Below are positions 41,419 to 50,582 of a DNA stretch of 64,000 nt, piece by piece (the stretch's first letter is position 1; every line of letters starts with the position of its first letter). Location of the stretch: positions 62,001 to 126,000 of the forward strand of contig MKJX01000111.1 of the NCBI GenBank assembly GCA_001942415.1, in the 5' to 3' direction. Origin of the DNA: Pseudonocardia sp. CNS-139 (GTDB taxonomy: Bacteria; Actinomycetota; Actinomycetes; Mycobacteriales; Pseudonocardiaceae). The notes under the pieces are model-generated. The model did no database searches. It was not told the origin of the DNA and saw nothing but the letters and a program-made list of their open reading frames with translations. The position numbers were made by a program, and so were the translations under genes.

Positions 41419-42294
41419 TCAGGCGGCCGGTCCCAGGCTGGGCAGGGCCCGGCCCAGCTCGGCGATGATCTGGTCGAGGAACACGTCGTTCTCGTCGCCC
41501 GCCACCATGTGCCGGGCGTTCGGGACCTCGACGTGCCGGGTGTGCGCGCCGAGCGCGGCGAAGTAGGCGACGTCGGAGTCGACGATGACGTCGCTCTCCG
41601 CACCGCGCACGAGGATCACCGGCACGTCGAGGGCCCGGATCGCCGCCGTCATGTCCTCCTGCTGGCGCAGGTACCAACCCTCGTTCGCGAAGTCCAGGGT
41701 CCGCGGGTCCCAGTGCCACACCCACCGCCCGTCCGGCGTCTCGCGCAGGTTCCGCCGGAGCCCGTCGCCCGGCGGGCGGCGCCGGTGGGACTGGTACGCG
41801 GCGACCGCCGACTGCGCCTCCGCGATGGACGCGAAGCCGTCCGGGTGCGACCGCATGAAGCCCACGATCCGGTTCACGCCGGTGCGCTGCATCGTCGGCG
41901 CGATGTCGACCAGCACCACGGCCCGGAACTTCTCCGGGCGCAGCAGCGCCGCGTGCAGGGATGTCGAGCCGCCCAGCGACGCGCCGACGGCGATGACCGG
42001 CCGCGGGTTGGCCGCCAGGATCGCGGCGAGGTCGCGGCCGTGGTCCCGGAACGAGTAGCGCCCGGCCTCGTCCCACGCGCTGGTGCCGTGCCCCCGGAGG
42101 TCGACGCTGAGGACGGACAGGCCGTGCGCGTGCAGGCGCGACCCCGTGCGGCCCCACGCCGAGCGGGTCTGTCCGCCTCCGTGCAGCAGCACCGCGTCCC
42201 ACGGCGGATCCCCCCACGCGTCGCCGGCGAGCGTCAGCCCGTCCGCCGCGGGGAGCCCCACCGTGCGCCCCGCGGCCGGGTTCCCGCCGGTCAC
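41419..42294 (-). CDS. alpha/beta hydrolase
   Basis: An intact hydrolase of 291 residues. It has LLHGGGQTRSAW with the oxyanion region, VDLRGHGTS, the nucleophile motif VGASLGGS near residue 92 and the C-terminal histidine segment NARHMVAGDEND. This is the architecture of epoxide hydrolases, haloperoxidases and C-C bond hydrolases. The GTG at 42294 overlaps the VOC gene stop (GTGA), so it follows DUF35 and VOC in one leftward operon. In an oxygenase context a ring-fission C-C hydrolase is possible, but no motif proves it. Confidence 0.85.
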   Translation of the reverse strand: MTGGNPAAGRTVGLPAADGLTLAGDAWGDPPWDAVLLHGGGQTRSAWGRTGSRLHAHGLSVLSVDLRGHGTSAWDEAGRYSFRDHGRDLAAILAANPRPVIAVGASLGGSTSLHAALLRPEKFRAVVLVDIAPTMQRTGVNRIVGFMRSHPDGFASIAEAQSAVAAYQSHRRRPPGDGLRRNLRETPDGRWVWHWDPRTLDFANEGWYLRQQEDMTAAIRALDVPVILVRGAESDVIVDSDVAYFAALGAHTRHVEVPNARHMVAGDENDVFLDQIIAELGRALPSLGPAA

Positions 42295-43228
42295 GCGGTA
42301 CCCGGCCCGCGCACCTGGAACTCCAGCTGCACACCGAGGGTCTGCGTGTGGTCGGCGAGCACGTCGACGCCGCCGTCGCCGTCGGTGCACCGGTACGCGA
42401 TCTCCAGCCGCCCGAGCCGCTCGACGGTCTCGTCCAGGCTCTCGACCTCGACCGCGATGCCGTACGGCCCCGGCCCCCAGGCCGCCGCGTACGCGCCGAC
42501 CGTGCTCGTCGCGTCGAGCGGCTGGGCGAGCTCGAGGGCCGCCGACCGCGGGTGGGCGAAGCCGAGCCGGGCCCGCCGGACGCCGTCCCGGGTCTCGACC
42601 GGCCCGTCGGGGACCCAGCCGGTGGCGGCCTCCAGCTGCTTCAGGCTCCGGTCGACGTCGGCGACGATCATGGTGCGCCGGGTGACGCGCACGACCGGGT
42701 GCTCCGCGCTGACCGGCCGCGGGACGTGGTCCGGTCCCGGCACCGGGAACCCGAAGGCGCTCGCCGGGACGAACTCGAGGAAGAGCCCGCCGTCGGCGTC
42801 GGCGTCGTAGACCCCGGGCTCGACCGCGTCGCGGCCGAGCCAGATGCGCTCGAAGCCGAACTCGCCGGCGGGCGCGTCGACGCGGAAGCGCACGCCGCTG
42901 CGGCGCAGGCGCTCGGTCATCGCGGTCATGTCGTGGATCGCGACGGGCGTGGCGTGGGTGCGGTACCACCGGTCGGACTGGTTGTCGTGGATCGCCTGCA
43001 TGTGCGGGTGCGACAGCCGGTCGTCCGGGCTGCCGTACGGCGCGATGATCTCGACGTGGGTCGGCGCCCAGGCGACGTCGAGGTTCACCCGGCACCACCG
43101 CGCGTCCAGCCCCCAGTGCGGCCACCGCTGGTGCCAGATCCCGCGCGGGTGGTACAGACCGAGGATCCCGGCCAGCCGGTCCATCGCCTGCGGCGCGACG
43201 CGACCAGCGCGTCCGCCGAGGCCAGCAT
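42291..43228 (-). CDS. VOC superfamily (glyoxalase/dioxygenase fold) protein
   Basis: A protein of about 312 residues with two betaalphabetabetabeta-type halves, typical of vicinal-oxygen-chelate enzymes. The first half has RVNLDVAWAPTHVEIIAPY and THATPVAIHDM, the second TRRTMIVADVDRSLKQLEAAT and YGIAVEVESLDETVERL. A frame break near 43200 (CCC read as CC) separates the N-terminal MLASADALVAS from QAMDRLAGILG. The ATG at 43228 lies one base after the DUF35 stop; an in-frame GTG at 43237 is an alternative. Metal ligands cannot be assigned with certainty. It could be a ring-cleaving dioxygenase or an epimerase. Confidence 0.76.
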
Positions 43229-43229
43229 G

Positions 43230-43679
43230 TCAAACACCGTCACCGTCCGTGGGAGTGAAGAGCGGGATGTGGACCTCGCCGTGCTGCTCGAACACCACGC
43301 GGACGGGCATGCCGATCGTCACCGCCTCCGGGTCGACTCCCACCAGGCGGGTCGTGAGCCGCAGGCCCGGCTGTTCGTCGAGCTCGACGACGGCGATCAC
43401 GTACGGCGGCTCGAACGCCGGGTGCCACGGGTAGTGGTTCACCGTATACGTCGCGACCCGGCCGCGACCCGAGACCGGCGTCGGCGCGATGACCCGGGAC
43501 AGGCAGCCGGGACAGACCGGCGTCGGCGGATGCGCGAAGCGCGCGCACGCCCGGCACCGGTGGATCAGGAGCTCGCCGGCGGCTCCGCCCGTCCAGAACG
43601 CCACGGTGTCGGCGGTCGGGGCCGGTAGCGGAGGCTCGATCCCGGTCAGCGATGAAACCCTCGTCGGCGTCGTCGACAT
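43230..43679 (-). CDS. Zn-ribbon/OB-fold protein (DUF35)
   Basis: An intact 149-residue protein. A rubredoxin-like zinc ribbon, CRACARFAHPPTPVCPGC, near residue 45 is followed by an OB fold (GRGRVATYTVNHYPW). DUF35 proteins bind acyl-CoA and form complexes with SCP2-type thiolases or aldolases. Such a thiolase is encoded divergently at 43747. The ATG at 43679 has AGGAGG upstream, with operator site 6 just beyond. A joint complex with the thiolase is the most likely role. Confidence 0.88.
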   Translation of the reverse strand: MSTTPTRVSSLTGIEPPLPAPTADTVAFWTGGAAGELLIHRCRACARFAHPPTPVCPGCLSRVIAPTPVSGRGRVATYTVNHYPWHPAFEPPYVIAVVELDEQPGLRLTTRLVGVDPEAVTIGMPVRVVFEQHGEVHIPLFTPTDGDGV

Positions 43680-43696
43680 GTCGCCCTCCTTGCATG

Positions 43697-43719
43697 TCAC
43701 ACTGGCACAGATTCTGTGT
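43697..43719. promoter_or_regulatory. shared catabolic operator, site 6 (TCACA-N13-TGTGT)
   Basis: An exact core match between the divergent DUF35 and thiolase genes (17 and 27 bases from their starts). TATCGT directly at its right edge is a plausible -10 for the thiolase gene. One site could control both units. Confidence 0.74.
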
Positions 43720-43746
43720 ATCGTCCACACGCCTGCCGAAGGGGTG

Positions 43747-44941
43747 ATGAGGGCGATGGAACGCTTCGAGGACCGGGTCGTGCTGTCCGGGATCGGCCAG
43801 TCCGACGTCGGGCGCCGCTGGGGCGGCAGCGACCTCGACCTGACGCTGCAGGCCTGCCTCGCCGCCCTCGACGACGCGGGCCTGCACCGCGACGAGGTGG
43901 ACGGTCTGTGCGCGTGGCCCGGGGAGGTGTTCGTCTCCGACGGCTTCAGCGGGCCGAGCGTCTCCCGCGTGCAGGACGCGCTGGGGCTGCGCCTCACCTG
44001 GCACCAGGCCGGCCTGGAGGGGCCGGGGCAGCTGGGGGCGGTCGTGAACGCGATGATGGCCGTCGCCACCGGGTTGTGCCGCCACGTGCTCGTCTACCGG
44101 ACGGTCACCGAGTCGAGCAGCCAGGGTGCCGCGACGCGCGCCTCGACGCTCGCGCTCGACCTCGCCCGGCTGCCGGCCTACCAGCAGTGGATGCTGCCGT
44201 TCGGCTCGATGTCCTCGCCCACCTGGATGGCCCCGTACGCCACCCGGTACATGGCCGAGTTCGGGATGACGCGCGAGCAGCTCGGGCAGATCAGCCTGGA
44301 CGGCCCGCGCGAACGCGGCCCTCAACGACAAGGCGATCTACCGCACCCCGCTCACCCTCGACGACTACCTCGGCGCGCGGATGATCTCGACGCCGCTGTG
44401 CCTGTTCGACTGCGACGTGCCCGCCGACGGGGCCACGGCCGTGCTGGTCTCGGCGGTCGAGACCGCGGACGACCTGCGGTGCCGGACGCTCGCGATCGAG
44501 GCGGTCGGCACGGCGCTGACCGGGCGCCCGTCGTGGGACCAGCGTGCCGACCTCACCACGATGGCCGCCGCCGACGCCGCGGCGCACCTGTGGAGCCGGA
44601 CCGACCTGCGTCCCGGCGACGTCGACGTGGCGGGCCTCTACGACGGCTTCAGCATCCTCACCGTCCTCTGGCTGGAGGCGCTCGGCTTCTGCGGGCACGG
44701 CGAGGCCGGGTACTTCCTCGACGGCGGCGCCCGCATCGCGCGGACCGGCGGCGACGTCGCGCTCAACACGGGAGGCGGGCAGCTCTCCGCGGGGCGTCTG
44801 CACGGGTTCGGTCACCTGCACGAGGTCGCGCTGCAGGTGCGCGGTGAGGCGGGGGAGCGGCAGGTTCCGGGCGCGCAGGTGGGAGTGGTTGGCGCCGGCG
44901 GCGGCCCGCTGGCGGCGGCGATGCTGCTCCGCAGCCGCTGA
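43747..44941 (+). CDS. thiolase family protein (SCP2/lipid-transfer type)
   Basis: A thiolase-fold protein of about 398 residues of the kind that pairs with DUF35. It shows VVLSGIGQSDVGRRWGG, the nucleophile-side region with GLEGPGQLGAVVNAMMAVATG in pieces, DVAGLYDGFSILTVLWLE and a late NTGGGQLSAGRLHGFGH. The classical nucleophilic cysteine is not obvious, so it may work as an aldolase/thiolase of the steroid side-chain (Ltp2) type. A frame break lies near 44310. The ATG at 43747 is one of two in-frame choices (43756 also possible). Confidence 0.82.
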
Positions 44942-44958
44942 CCACCCGCACCGCCGGA

Positions 44959-44979
44959 GGGGCCGGCGCGGCCGGCCCC
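44959..44979. terminator. GC-rich hairpin between convergent thiolase and SDR genes
   Basis: A perfect 9-bp stem (GGGGCCGGC/GCCGGCCCC) with a GCG loop lies in the 44-base gap between two convergent stops. No T-run follows, as is usual in high-GC actinomycetes. It probably serves both directions. Confidence 0.6.
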
Positions 44980-44985
44980 CGACGG

Positions 44986-45770
44986 TCACGAGAAGACGTC
45001 GAGACCGTCCATCTGCGGGCCGCCGTCCGCGTGGATCACCTCGCCGGTGAGGTAGGCGGCCTCGTCCGAGACGAGGAACCGGATGATCCGGGCGATGTCC
45101 TCGGGCTCGCCCACCCGGCGCAGCGGCATGCGCGCCTCGGTGCCGGCGACGTCCAGCCCGGCCCGCGTCCACGAGCGCTCCGCGCCCTCGGACCGGATCA
45201 GGCCGGGCGCGACGCAGTTGACGCGGATCCCGCGCGGGCTCAGCTCGGCCGCCGCGACCTTCGTGAACATCTCGACGCCGCTCTTCGCGGCGCTGTACGC
45301 GCGCCGCCGATCGTGCCGTACGACGCGGAGGACGACGAGACGTTGACGATGCTGCCCCCCTCGACCGCGAGATAGGGCAGGGCGGCCCGGGTCACGTCGA
45401 AGGCGCTGGACAGGTTGAGGCTCACGATCCGGTCCCAGTCCTGGCGGGACAGCTGCTCGATCGGGCGCAGGTAGCTCCCGCCGGCGTTGTTGACCACGAT
45501 GTCGATGCGCCCGAACGCCGCGACGGTCGTGTCGACGAGCGCGGTGACCTGCTCCTCCTCGCGGACGTCCGTGACGACGGCGATGGCCTTGCGGCCGGTC
45601 CGCTCCGCGACGAGGTCGGCGCCGGCGCGCAGCCGCTCGGGCGACCGGGAGGCGAGGACGACGTCGGCGCCGTGGTGCGCCAGGAGCAGGGCCGTGGCCT
45701 GGCCGATCCCGGTGCCACCACCGGTGATGATGGCTGTTCGTCCCTCGAACTCCGGTTGCGCTGCAGTCAT
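44986..45770 (-). CDS. SDR family oxidoreductase
   Basis: An SDR of about 261 residues: TAIITGGGTGIGQATALLLA, DIVVNNAGGSYLRP, NVSSSSASYG with the catalytic serine, YSAAKSG with tyrosine and lysine, and GEVIHADGGPQMDG at the end. A frame break near 45302 lies just before YSAAKSG. The ATG at 45770 follows GAGGA. Operator site 7 is 27 bases upstream, shared with the divergent reductase gene. A dehydrogenase for an alcohol or hydroxyacyl-CoA is likely. Confidence 0.84.
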
Positions 45771-45797
45771 GGCCGTCCTCACGTGCGATGTCATGGG

Positions 45798-45822
45798 GGC
45801 ACAAACTGCGATACATTGTGCC
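45798..45822. promoter_or_regulatory. shared catabolic operator, site 7 (GGCACA-N13-TGTGCC)
   Basis: Perfect 6-bp arms around the exact core, between the divergent SDR (45770) and the reductase (45907). TACATT at 45812-45817 overlaps the right half and fits a -10 for the rightward gene. Confidence 0.76.
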
Positions 45823-45906
45823 ATGGCAGGTGTCGGTCGAGCCATCCCGAGTCGATCGCTCCCGACCTGCCGGGCACGCGACCGTTGAGGCGAGAGGCGG
45901 GACCGG

Positions 45907-46876
45907 ATGGCTGCGCGGAGTGCGCACGCGGCCGAGGAGCAGGAGCTCGACGTCACCGTCGTCGGCCGCACGCTCCTCGCCGAGGACGTGGTGGAGCTCC
46001 GGCTGGCCAGGGCCGACGGCGCCCCGCTCCCGGCCTGGGAGCCCGGTGCGCACATCGACTGCGTGCTCGACGACGAGGGCGGGCTCGTGCGGCAGTACTC
46101 GCTGACCGGGGATCCCGGTGCGACCGCCTCCTGGACCGTCGCCGTGCTGTGGGTGCGCGACGGGCGCGGCGGGTCGGCGCGGGTGCACACCGGGCTCGAC
46201 GTGGGGTCGACGCTCCGGGTCCGCGGTCCCCGGCACCGGTTCGCGCTGGAGCCGGCCAAGCAGTACCTGTTCCTGGCGGGCGGTGTGGGGATCACGCCGC
46301 TGCTCCCCATGATCGAGACGGTCGACCGGGCCGGCGCGCCGTGGCGGCTGGTCTACGGCGGCCGGTCCTGCGCGTCCATGGCCTACCTCGACCGGCTCCG
46401 GGCGCACGGGGACCGGGTCGAGGTCGTGCCCCAGGACGTGAAGGGGCTGCCCGACCTGTGCACGATCGTCGGTGCGGCGGACGAGGGCACGGCCGTGTAC
46501 GCCTGCGGCCCCGAGCCGATGCTGTCCGCGCTCGAGGACCTGCACCGCGGCGAGGGGCGGTGGTCGCTGCACCTCGAACGGTTCACGGCGGGCCCGGCCG
46601 CCCCGACGCCGCCGGAGCGCCGATGGAGGTCGAGCTCGCCGACTCGGGGGTGTCGGTGGTCGTCGGGGCCGAGGAGAGCGTTCTGCAGGCCGTGGAGCGG
46701 GCGGCGTCTTCGTGCTGTCCTCCTGCCGCGAGGGGGTCTGCGGCACCTGCGAGACGCGCGTGCTCGCCGGCCGCGTCGAGCACCGCGACGCGTACCTGAC
46801 CGACGACGAACGCGCGGCCGGCGACGTGATGATGATCTGCGTGTCGCGCGGGACCGGGCTGCGGCTGGAGCTCTGA
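45907..46876 (+). CDS. PDR/VanB-type oxidoreductase (flavin, NAD and [2Fe-2S] domains)
   Basis: A reductase of about 323 residues that passes electrons from NAD(P)H to an oxygenase. Domains in order: flavin-binding (RQYSLTGDP), NAD-binding (FLAGGVGITPLLPMIE, then YACGPEPMLSAL) and a C-terminal plant-type ferredoxin (SSCREGVCGTCETRVLAG). Frame breaks near 46620 and 46708 lie between and within the last domains. The ATG at 45907 follows GAGGCGGGA. The class serves Rieske oxygenases such as vanillate demethylase. It lies 10 kb from the Rieske oxygenase at 56523 but under the same operator family, so it is a candidate partner. Confidence 0.84.
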
Positions 46877-46899
46877 GCCGCCGGCTCGGGCGGGCTCAG
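46873..46899. terminator. hairpin overlapping two convergent stop codons
   Basis: The inverted repeat CTGAGCC...GGCTCAG spans the stop of the reductase gene and the stop of the small leftward gene, with an internal GC-rich loop that can pair further. It probably ends both transcripts. Confidence 0.45.
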
Positions 46900-47110
46900 G
46901 CGACGTCGAAGGCGGCCGGGAGCGGGCGCGGCACGGGCCGCGCGGCGGGTGCGGCCAGGTCTCGGCCCACGTGCCGCTGCCGAGGTAGACGTAGGTGCTG
47001 TCGGCGCGCGACTCGTCGGTCAGGCGGTGGTACCAGGTCCCGTCGTGGAGCGACCAGCCGTCGCGCTCCGCCTCGGCCCGCCAGTCGAACATGTAGCCGC
47101 CGCTCTCCAT
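46896..47110 (-). CDS. small protein of unknown function
   Basis: A protein of about 70 residues starting MESGGYMFDWRAEAERDGW and containing WYHRLTDESRADSTYVYLG. I do not recognise the family. A frame break near 46965 is assumed, because the alternative frame ends in a TGA close to the convergent hairpin. Coding potential is supported by composition, by the clean position between a promoter with operator site 8 and a terminator, and by the absence of any gene on the other strand. The start is uncertain: upstream codons in frame exist to about 47146 and no good ribosome site is seen. Confidence 0.45.
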
Positions 47111-47130
47111 GCGGCCATGGTGCCAGCGCT

Positions 47131-47153
47131 TCACAAAGACGCGCAATATGTGA
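47131..47153. promoter_or_regulatory. shared catabolic operator, site 8 (TCACA-N13-TGTGA)
   Basis: Exact core with perfect 5-bp arms, between the small leftward gene and the VOC gene at 47166, which starts only 12 bases after the site. TATGTG at 47147-47152 or CATATT on the other strand may be -10 elements within the site. Confidence 0.76.
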
Positions 47154-47165
47154 CATCATGCAGGC

Positions 47166-47654
47166 GTGATCGAGGCTGCGCTGGGGCACCGGGAGTTCTT
47201 CCACATCGGCAGCGCGGTGCCGAGCCTGCGCAGCGCGATGGTGGACCTGAGCAGCTCGCTGGGCGTCGGCTGGGCGGCGCCGTACCGGCGCACCGGCGCG
47301 GTGATGACCAGGATCGGTCCGGTCCACCGGGACATGTGGATCACCTACTCCGCCCCGGGACCGATCCACCTCGAACTGATCGAGTACGTCGACGACGAGG
47401 CCTACCGGCACATGACCGGCGGGCCGCCGCAGCACCACATCGGCTTCTGGTCCGACACGTTCCACGCCGACATCGCCCGGCTGGAGAGCCTGGGCATGCC
47501 CTGCGAGGCCAGCGGCGTCGACGACGCCGGCCGGCGGACCGAGTTCGCCTACCACCGCGACCCGCACACCGGCATGTGGATCGAGCTCGTCGACACGGCG
47601 GGCCGCCGGGTCCTGCAGAAGTGGACCTCCCGGCCGGTGTCCCTGACGGCGTGA
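47166..47654 (+). CDS. VOC family protein (glyoxalase/bleomycin resistance fold)
   Basis: An intact 162-residue single-unit VOC protein. It shows HREFFHIGSAVPSLRSAMVDL, PIHLELIEYVD and HHIGFWSDTFHADIARLES, with metal-ligand-type histidine and glutamate residues in the usual strands, as in methylmalonyl-CoA epimerase-like proteins. The GTG at 47166 has no clear ribosome site and lies close to the likely transcription start. It is followed by the ThDP enzyme gene 45 bases later, in one operon with an acyl-CoA dehydrogenase and an amidohydrolase. Confidence 0.82.
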   Translation: MIEAALGHREFFHIGSAVPSLRSAMVDLSSSLGVGWAAPYRRTGAVMTRIGPVHRDMWITYSAPGPIHLELIEYVDDEAYRHMTGGPPQHHIGFWSDTFHADIARLESLGMPCEASGVDDAGRRTEFAYHRDPHTGMWIELVDTAGRRVLQKWTSRPVSLTA

Positions 47655-47699
47655 CCCGGCCGCCCCACCGCACGAGATCGACCTGAGAGGAACCCCGTC

Positions 47700-49440
47700 A
47701 TGACCACCGAGAAGCTGCTCACCGACGACGTCCGCGTCAGCGAGGCGATCGCCCGCGTCCTGGAGGAGGCGGGCATCGACATGGTGTTCGGCATCATCGG
47801 TGGCGACAGCTGGATGCTGTTCGACGCCCTCATCGAGCACGAGAAGACGATCCGCGCCGTCACGGTCCGCGAGGAGTCGCTGGCGGGCGTGATGGCCGAG
47901 GTGTACGGCCGGCTCACCGGCGGCCGGGCGTGGTCTACGGGCAGGGCGCCTGGGTGATCGCGAACGCGCTGCTGGGCACGCTGGAGGCGCACCTGTCGAG
48001 CTCGCCCATGCTGCTGCTCGCGGACCTGACCGACGGTCGCCCGTACGCCCACCATGGGGCCTACCAGACCGGTGCGGCATTCCACGGCGGGTTCGACGCC
48101 AAGCACACCCTGGAGGGCGTCACCAAGCGGACCATCGTGAGCTACCAGGCGCCGAGGCGGTGCAGAACGTCCAGCTCGGCATCAAGCACGCGCTGGCCGG
48201 TGACCGCGGACCGGTCGCTCTGCTGTTCAGCCAGAGCGCGCTCAGGACGAAGGTCGGCCCGGCCAGCCGGCCGGCGCTCTACCCGACGGCGCGCTACCTC
48301 GACCGGCCCGCGCCCGTGCCGCAGGACGCCCAGCTGCGCGAGGTGCTCGCCCTGCTCCGCGGCGCGGCCGCCCCGGCGGTCCTGGCCGGCAACGGGGTGC
48401 GGGTCGCGCAGGCCTACCCGCAGCTGCAGGCGCTGGCGGAGAAGCTGGCGCTGCCGGTGGCGACGAGCGGCGGCGGCAAGGGCGTCTTCAGCGAGGTCCA
48501 CGACCTCGCGCTCGGCGTCTGCGGCACGTTCGGGCGCCCCGCTGCCAACCACGTGCTCGGCCAGGCCGACCTGGTGCTCGTGCTCGGCTCGCGCCTCGCG
48601 CCGCCGGACACGGCCAACGAGAACCCGGCCGTCCTCGACCCGGGCCGGCAGACGATCGTCCAGGTGGACGTCGAGCCGGTCAACACGTCCTGGACGTTCC
48701 CGGCCGACGTGCCGGTCGTCGGCGACCTCGCGGCCACCCTGGACCGTCTCCTCGAACTGGGCGAGCAGGACGGCTGGATCTCCCCGGAGGTGCACGCCGG
48801 CCGCACGGCCGCCGTGACCGCGGCGCAGGACGAGCACGGCCGGTTCGACGTGGACGGGAGCTTCAGCGACGCCAGCCCGGTGCTCCCCGAACGGGTCGTC
48901 AAGGTGCTGGTCGACACGCTGCCCGCCGACACGATGGTGACCTGCGACGCCGGGGAGAACCGGCTGTTCATGATGCACCTCTACCAGACCCGGACGGCGG
49001 GGAAGTACCTCCAGTCCGCGGGTGTCGGCGGGATGGGCTACGCCGTCCCCGCGGCGCTCGCCGCCAAGCTCGTCGACCCCGGCAGCCCGGTGGTCGCGGT
49101 GTGCGGCGACGGCGGTTTCGGGATGAGCATGAACGGCATGATGACCGCGCTCGAGCAGGACATCCCGATCGTCGTCGTGGTCATGAACAACGCCGCGCTC
49201 GGCTGGGTCTACAACGGGCAGGGCGACCGGCGGATCACCGCCGAGCTCGGGTCGTACGACTACGCCGCGATCGCCCGGTCGATGGGCTGCGGCGGCACGC
49301 GGGCCACCACGGACGCCGAGTTCGCCGCCGCGCTGAAGGAGGCGCTCGCGTCGGGCCGCCCGTGGGTCGTGGACGTCAGCACGGCGCTCACCCGCGAGCA
49401 CTCGTTCCTGCAGGTCACCTCGCCGCTCGCGCAGTGGTGA
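47700..49440 (+). CDS. thiamine diphosphate-dependent enzyme (acetolactate synthase-like)
   Basis: A ThDP enzyme of about 579 residues. The N-terminal pyrimidine-binding domain has the catalytic glutamate in VTVREESLAGVMAE near residue 60, the central domain follows, and the C-terminal pyrophosphate domain carries the Mg-ThDP motif from CGDGGFGMSMNGMM to VVVVMNNAALGW. The ATG at 47700 has GAGAGGAA upstream. Frame breaks lie near 47930 and 48152. The family includes acetolactate synthase, benzaldehyde lyase, oxalyl-CoA decarboxylase and cyclohexane-1,2-dione hydrolase. Given the catabolic neighbours, C-C bond cleavage of a dione or 2-oxo acid is more likely than amino-acid synthesis. Confidence 0.83.
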
Positions 49441-50582
49441 GCGTCGGGCCGCCCGAGCCGGCGGGGCTCGGCGAGCACCACCTGGCCCTGCGGGAACGGG
49501 CCCGCGCGGTCGCGCGGAGCGTCGCGCCGTACGCCGCCGAGGCCGACGCCGCCGTCGCGCTGCATGCGAAGGTGCGCGAGGCGCTCGCCGGGAGCGGGCT
49601 CTGCGACCTCGTCGTGCCGGCGGAGTTCGGCGGCGCGGCGGACCGGCTGGACCCGCTCGCGATCGCGGTCGTGCGCGAGGCGTTCATGTACGAGTCGGCG
49701 CACCTGGACTCGATGTTCGGGATGCAGGGCGTCGGCAGCTACCCGATCGCCGTGGGCGGGACGCCGCCGGTGCAGCGGCACTGGCTGCCCCGGGTGCGCG
49801 CGCTCACCGCCGTGGCCGCGCTCGCGCTCACCGAGCCGGACGTCGGGTCGGACCTGCGCGCCGTGTCGACCACGGTCGAGGCCGTCGGCGGCGACCTGCG
49901 GCTGCGCGGGCGCAAGTCGTTCATCACCAACGCCGGCGCCGCGGACTTCTACTCGGTGTTGGCCCGGGAGGGCGAGGGCTGGTCCATGGTGCTGGTCCCG
50001 GCCGACAGCCCCGGGCTCGCGGTCACCTGCGGCGCGACCTGATCGCCCCGCACGTGCTGGGCGAGGTGGTCCTCGACGACGTCGTCGTCCCGCAGTCGCA
50101 CCGGCTGGGCGTGCCGGGCCGGGCCTTCTCCCTCATGCTGCAGACGCTCGCCGTCTTCCGGGTGTCCGTCGCGGGGTCCGCGGTCGGGCTGGCCCAGGCC
50201 GCGCTCGACGAGGCCGTGGCCACCGCCGCACGCGCGAGCAGTTCGGCCGTCCGCTCCTGGAGATCGGGGCGGTCGGGCAGGCGCTCGCCTCCTCGTGGGT
50301 GGACGTGGAGGCGTCGCGCGCCATGACGTACCTGGCCGCGTCCCGCGCCGCGGCCGACCCGCTGGCGTCGCTCGACTTCTCCTCGATCGCGAAGGTGCAG
50401 GCGACCGAGGCGGCCGCCCAGGTGGTGGACCGCGCGCTGCAGACCATGGGCCGGTTCGGGCTCGTCACCGGGTCGAAGATCGAACGGCTCTACCGCACGC
50501 CCGCCCGCTGCGGATCTACGAAGGCGCCACGGAGGTGCTGCTCGACGCGCTCGCCCGCCGCCTCGGGAAGGCCGCGCCGTGA
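49437..50582 (+). CDS. acyl-CoA dehydrogenase family protein
   Basis: A flavoprotein of about 381 residues: helical N-terminal domain, ALTEPDVGSDLRAVST contacting the flavin, RREQFG-type segment seen as TREQFGRPLLEIGAV, and C-terminal RIYEGATEVLLDALARRLG. The GTG at 49437 overlaps the ThDP gene stop. Three frame breaks, near 50035, 50228 and 50508, affect the second half. The C-terminal YEGATEV replaces the commoner YGGT/AxEI, as in glutaryl-CoA or benzylsuccinyl-type dehydrogenases. Confidence 0.82.

Noticed and set aside
45823-45888. A leaderless 21-codon gene starting at the ATG right after operator site 7
   Set aside because: The TACATT spacing would allow it, but the peptide has no recognisable features and the reductase ATG at 45907 has a good ribosome site; it may at most be a leader peptide.
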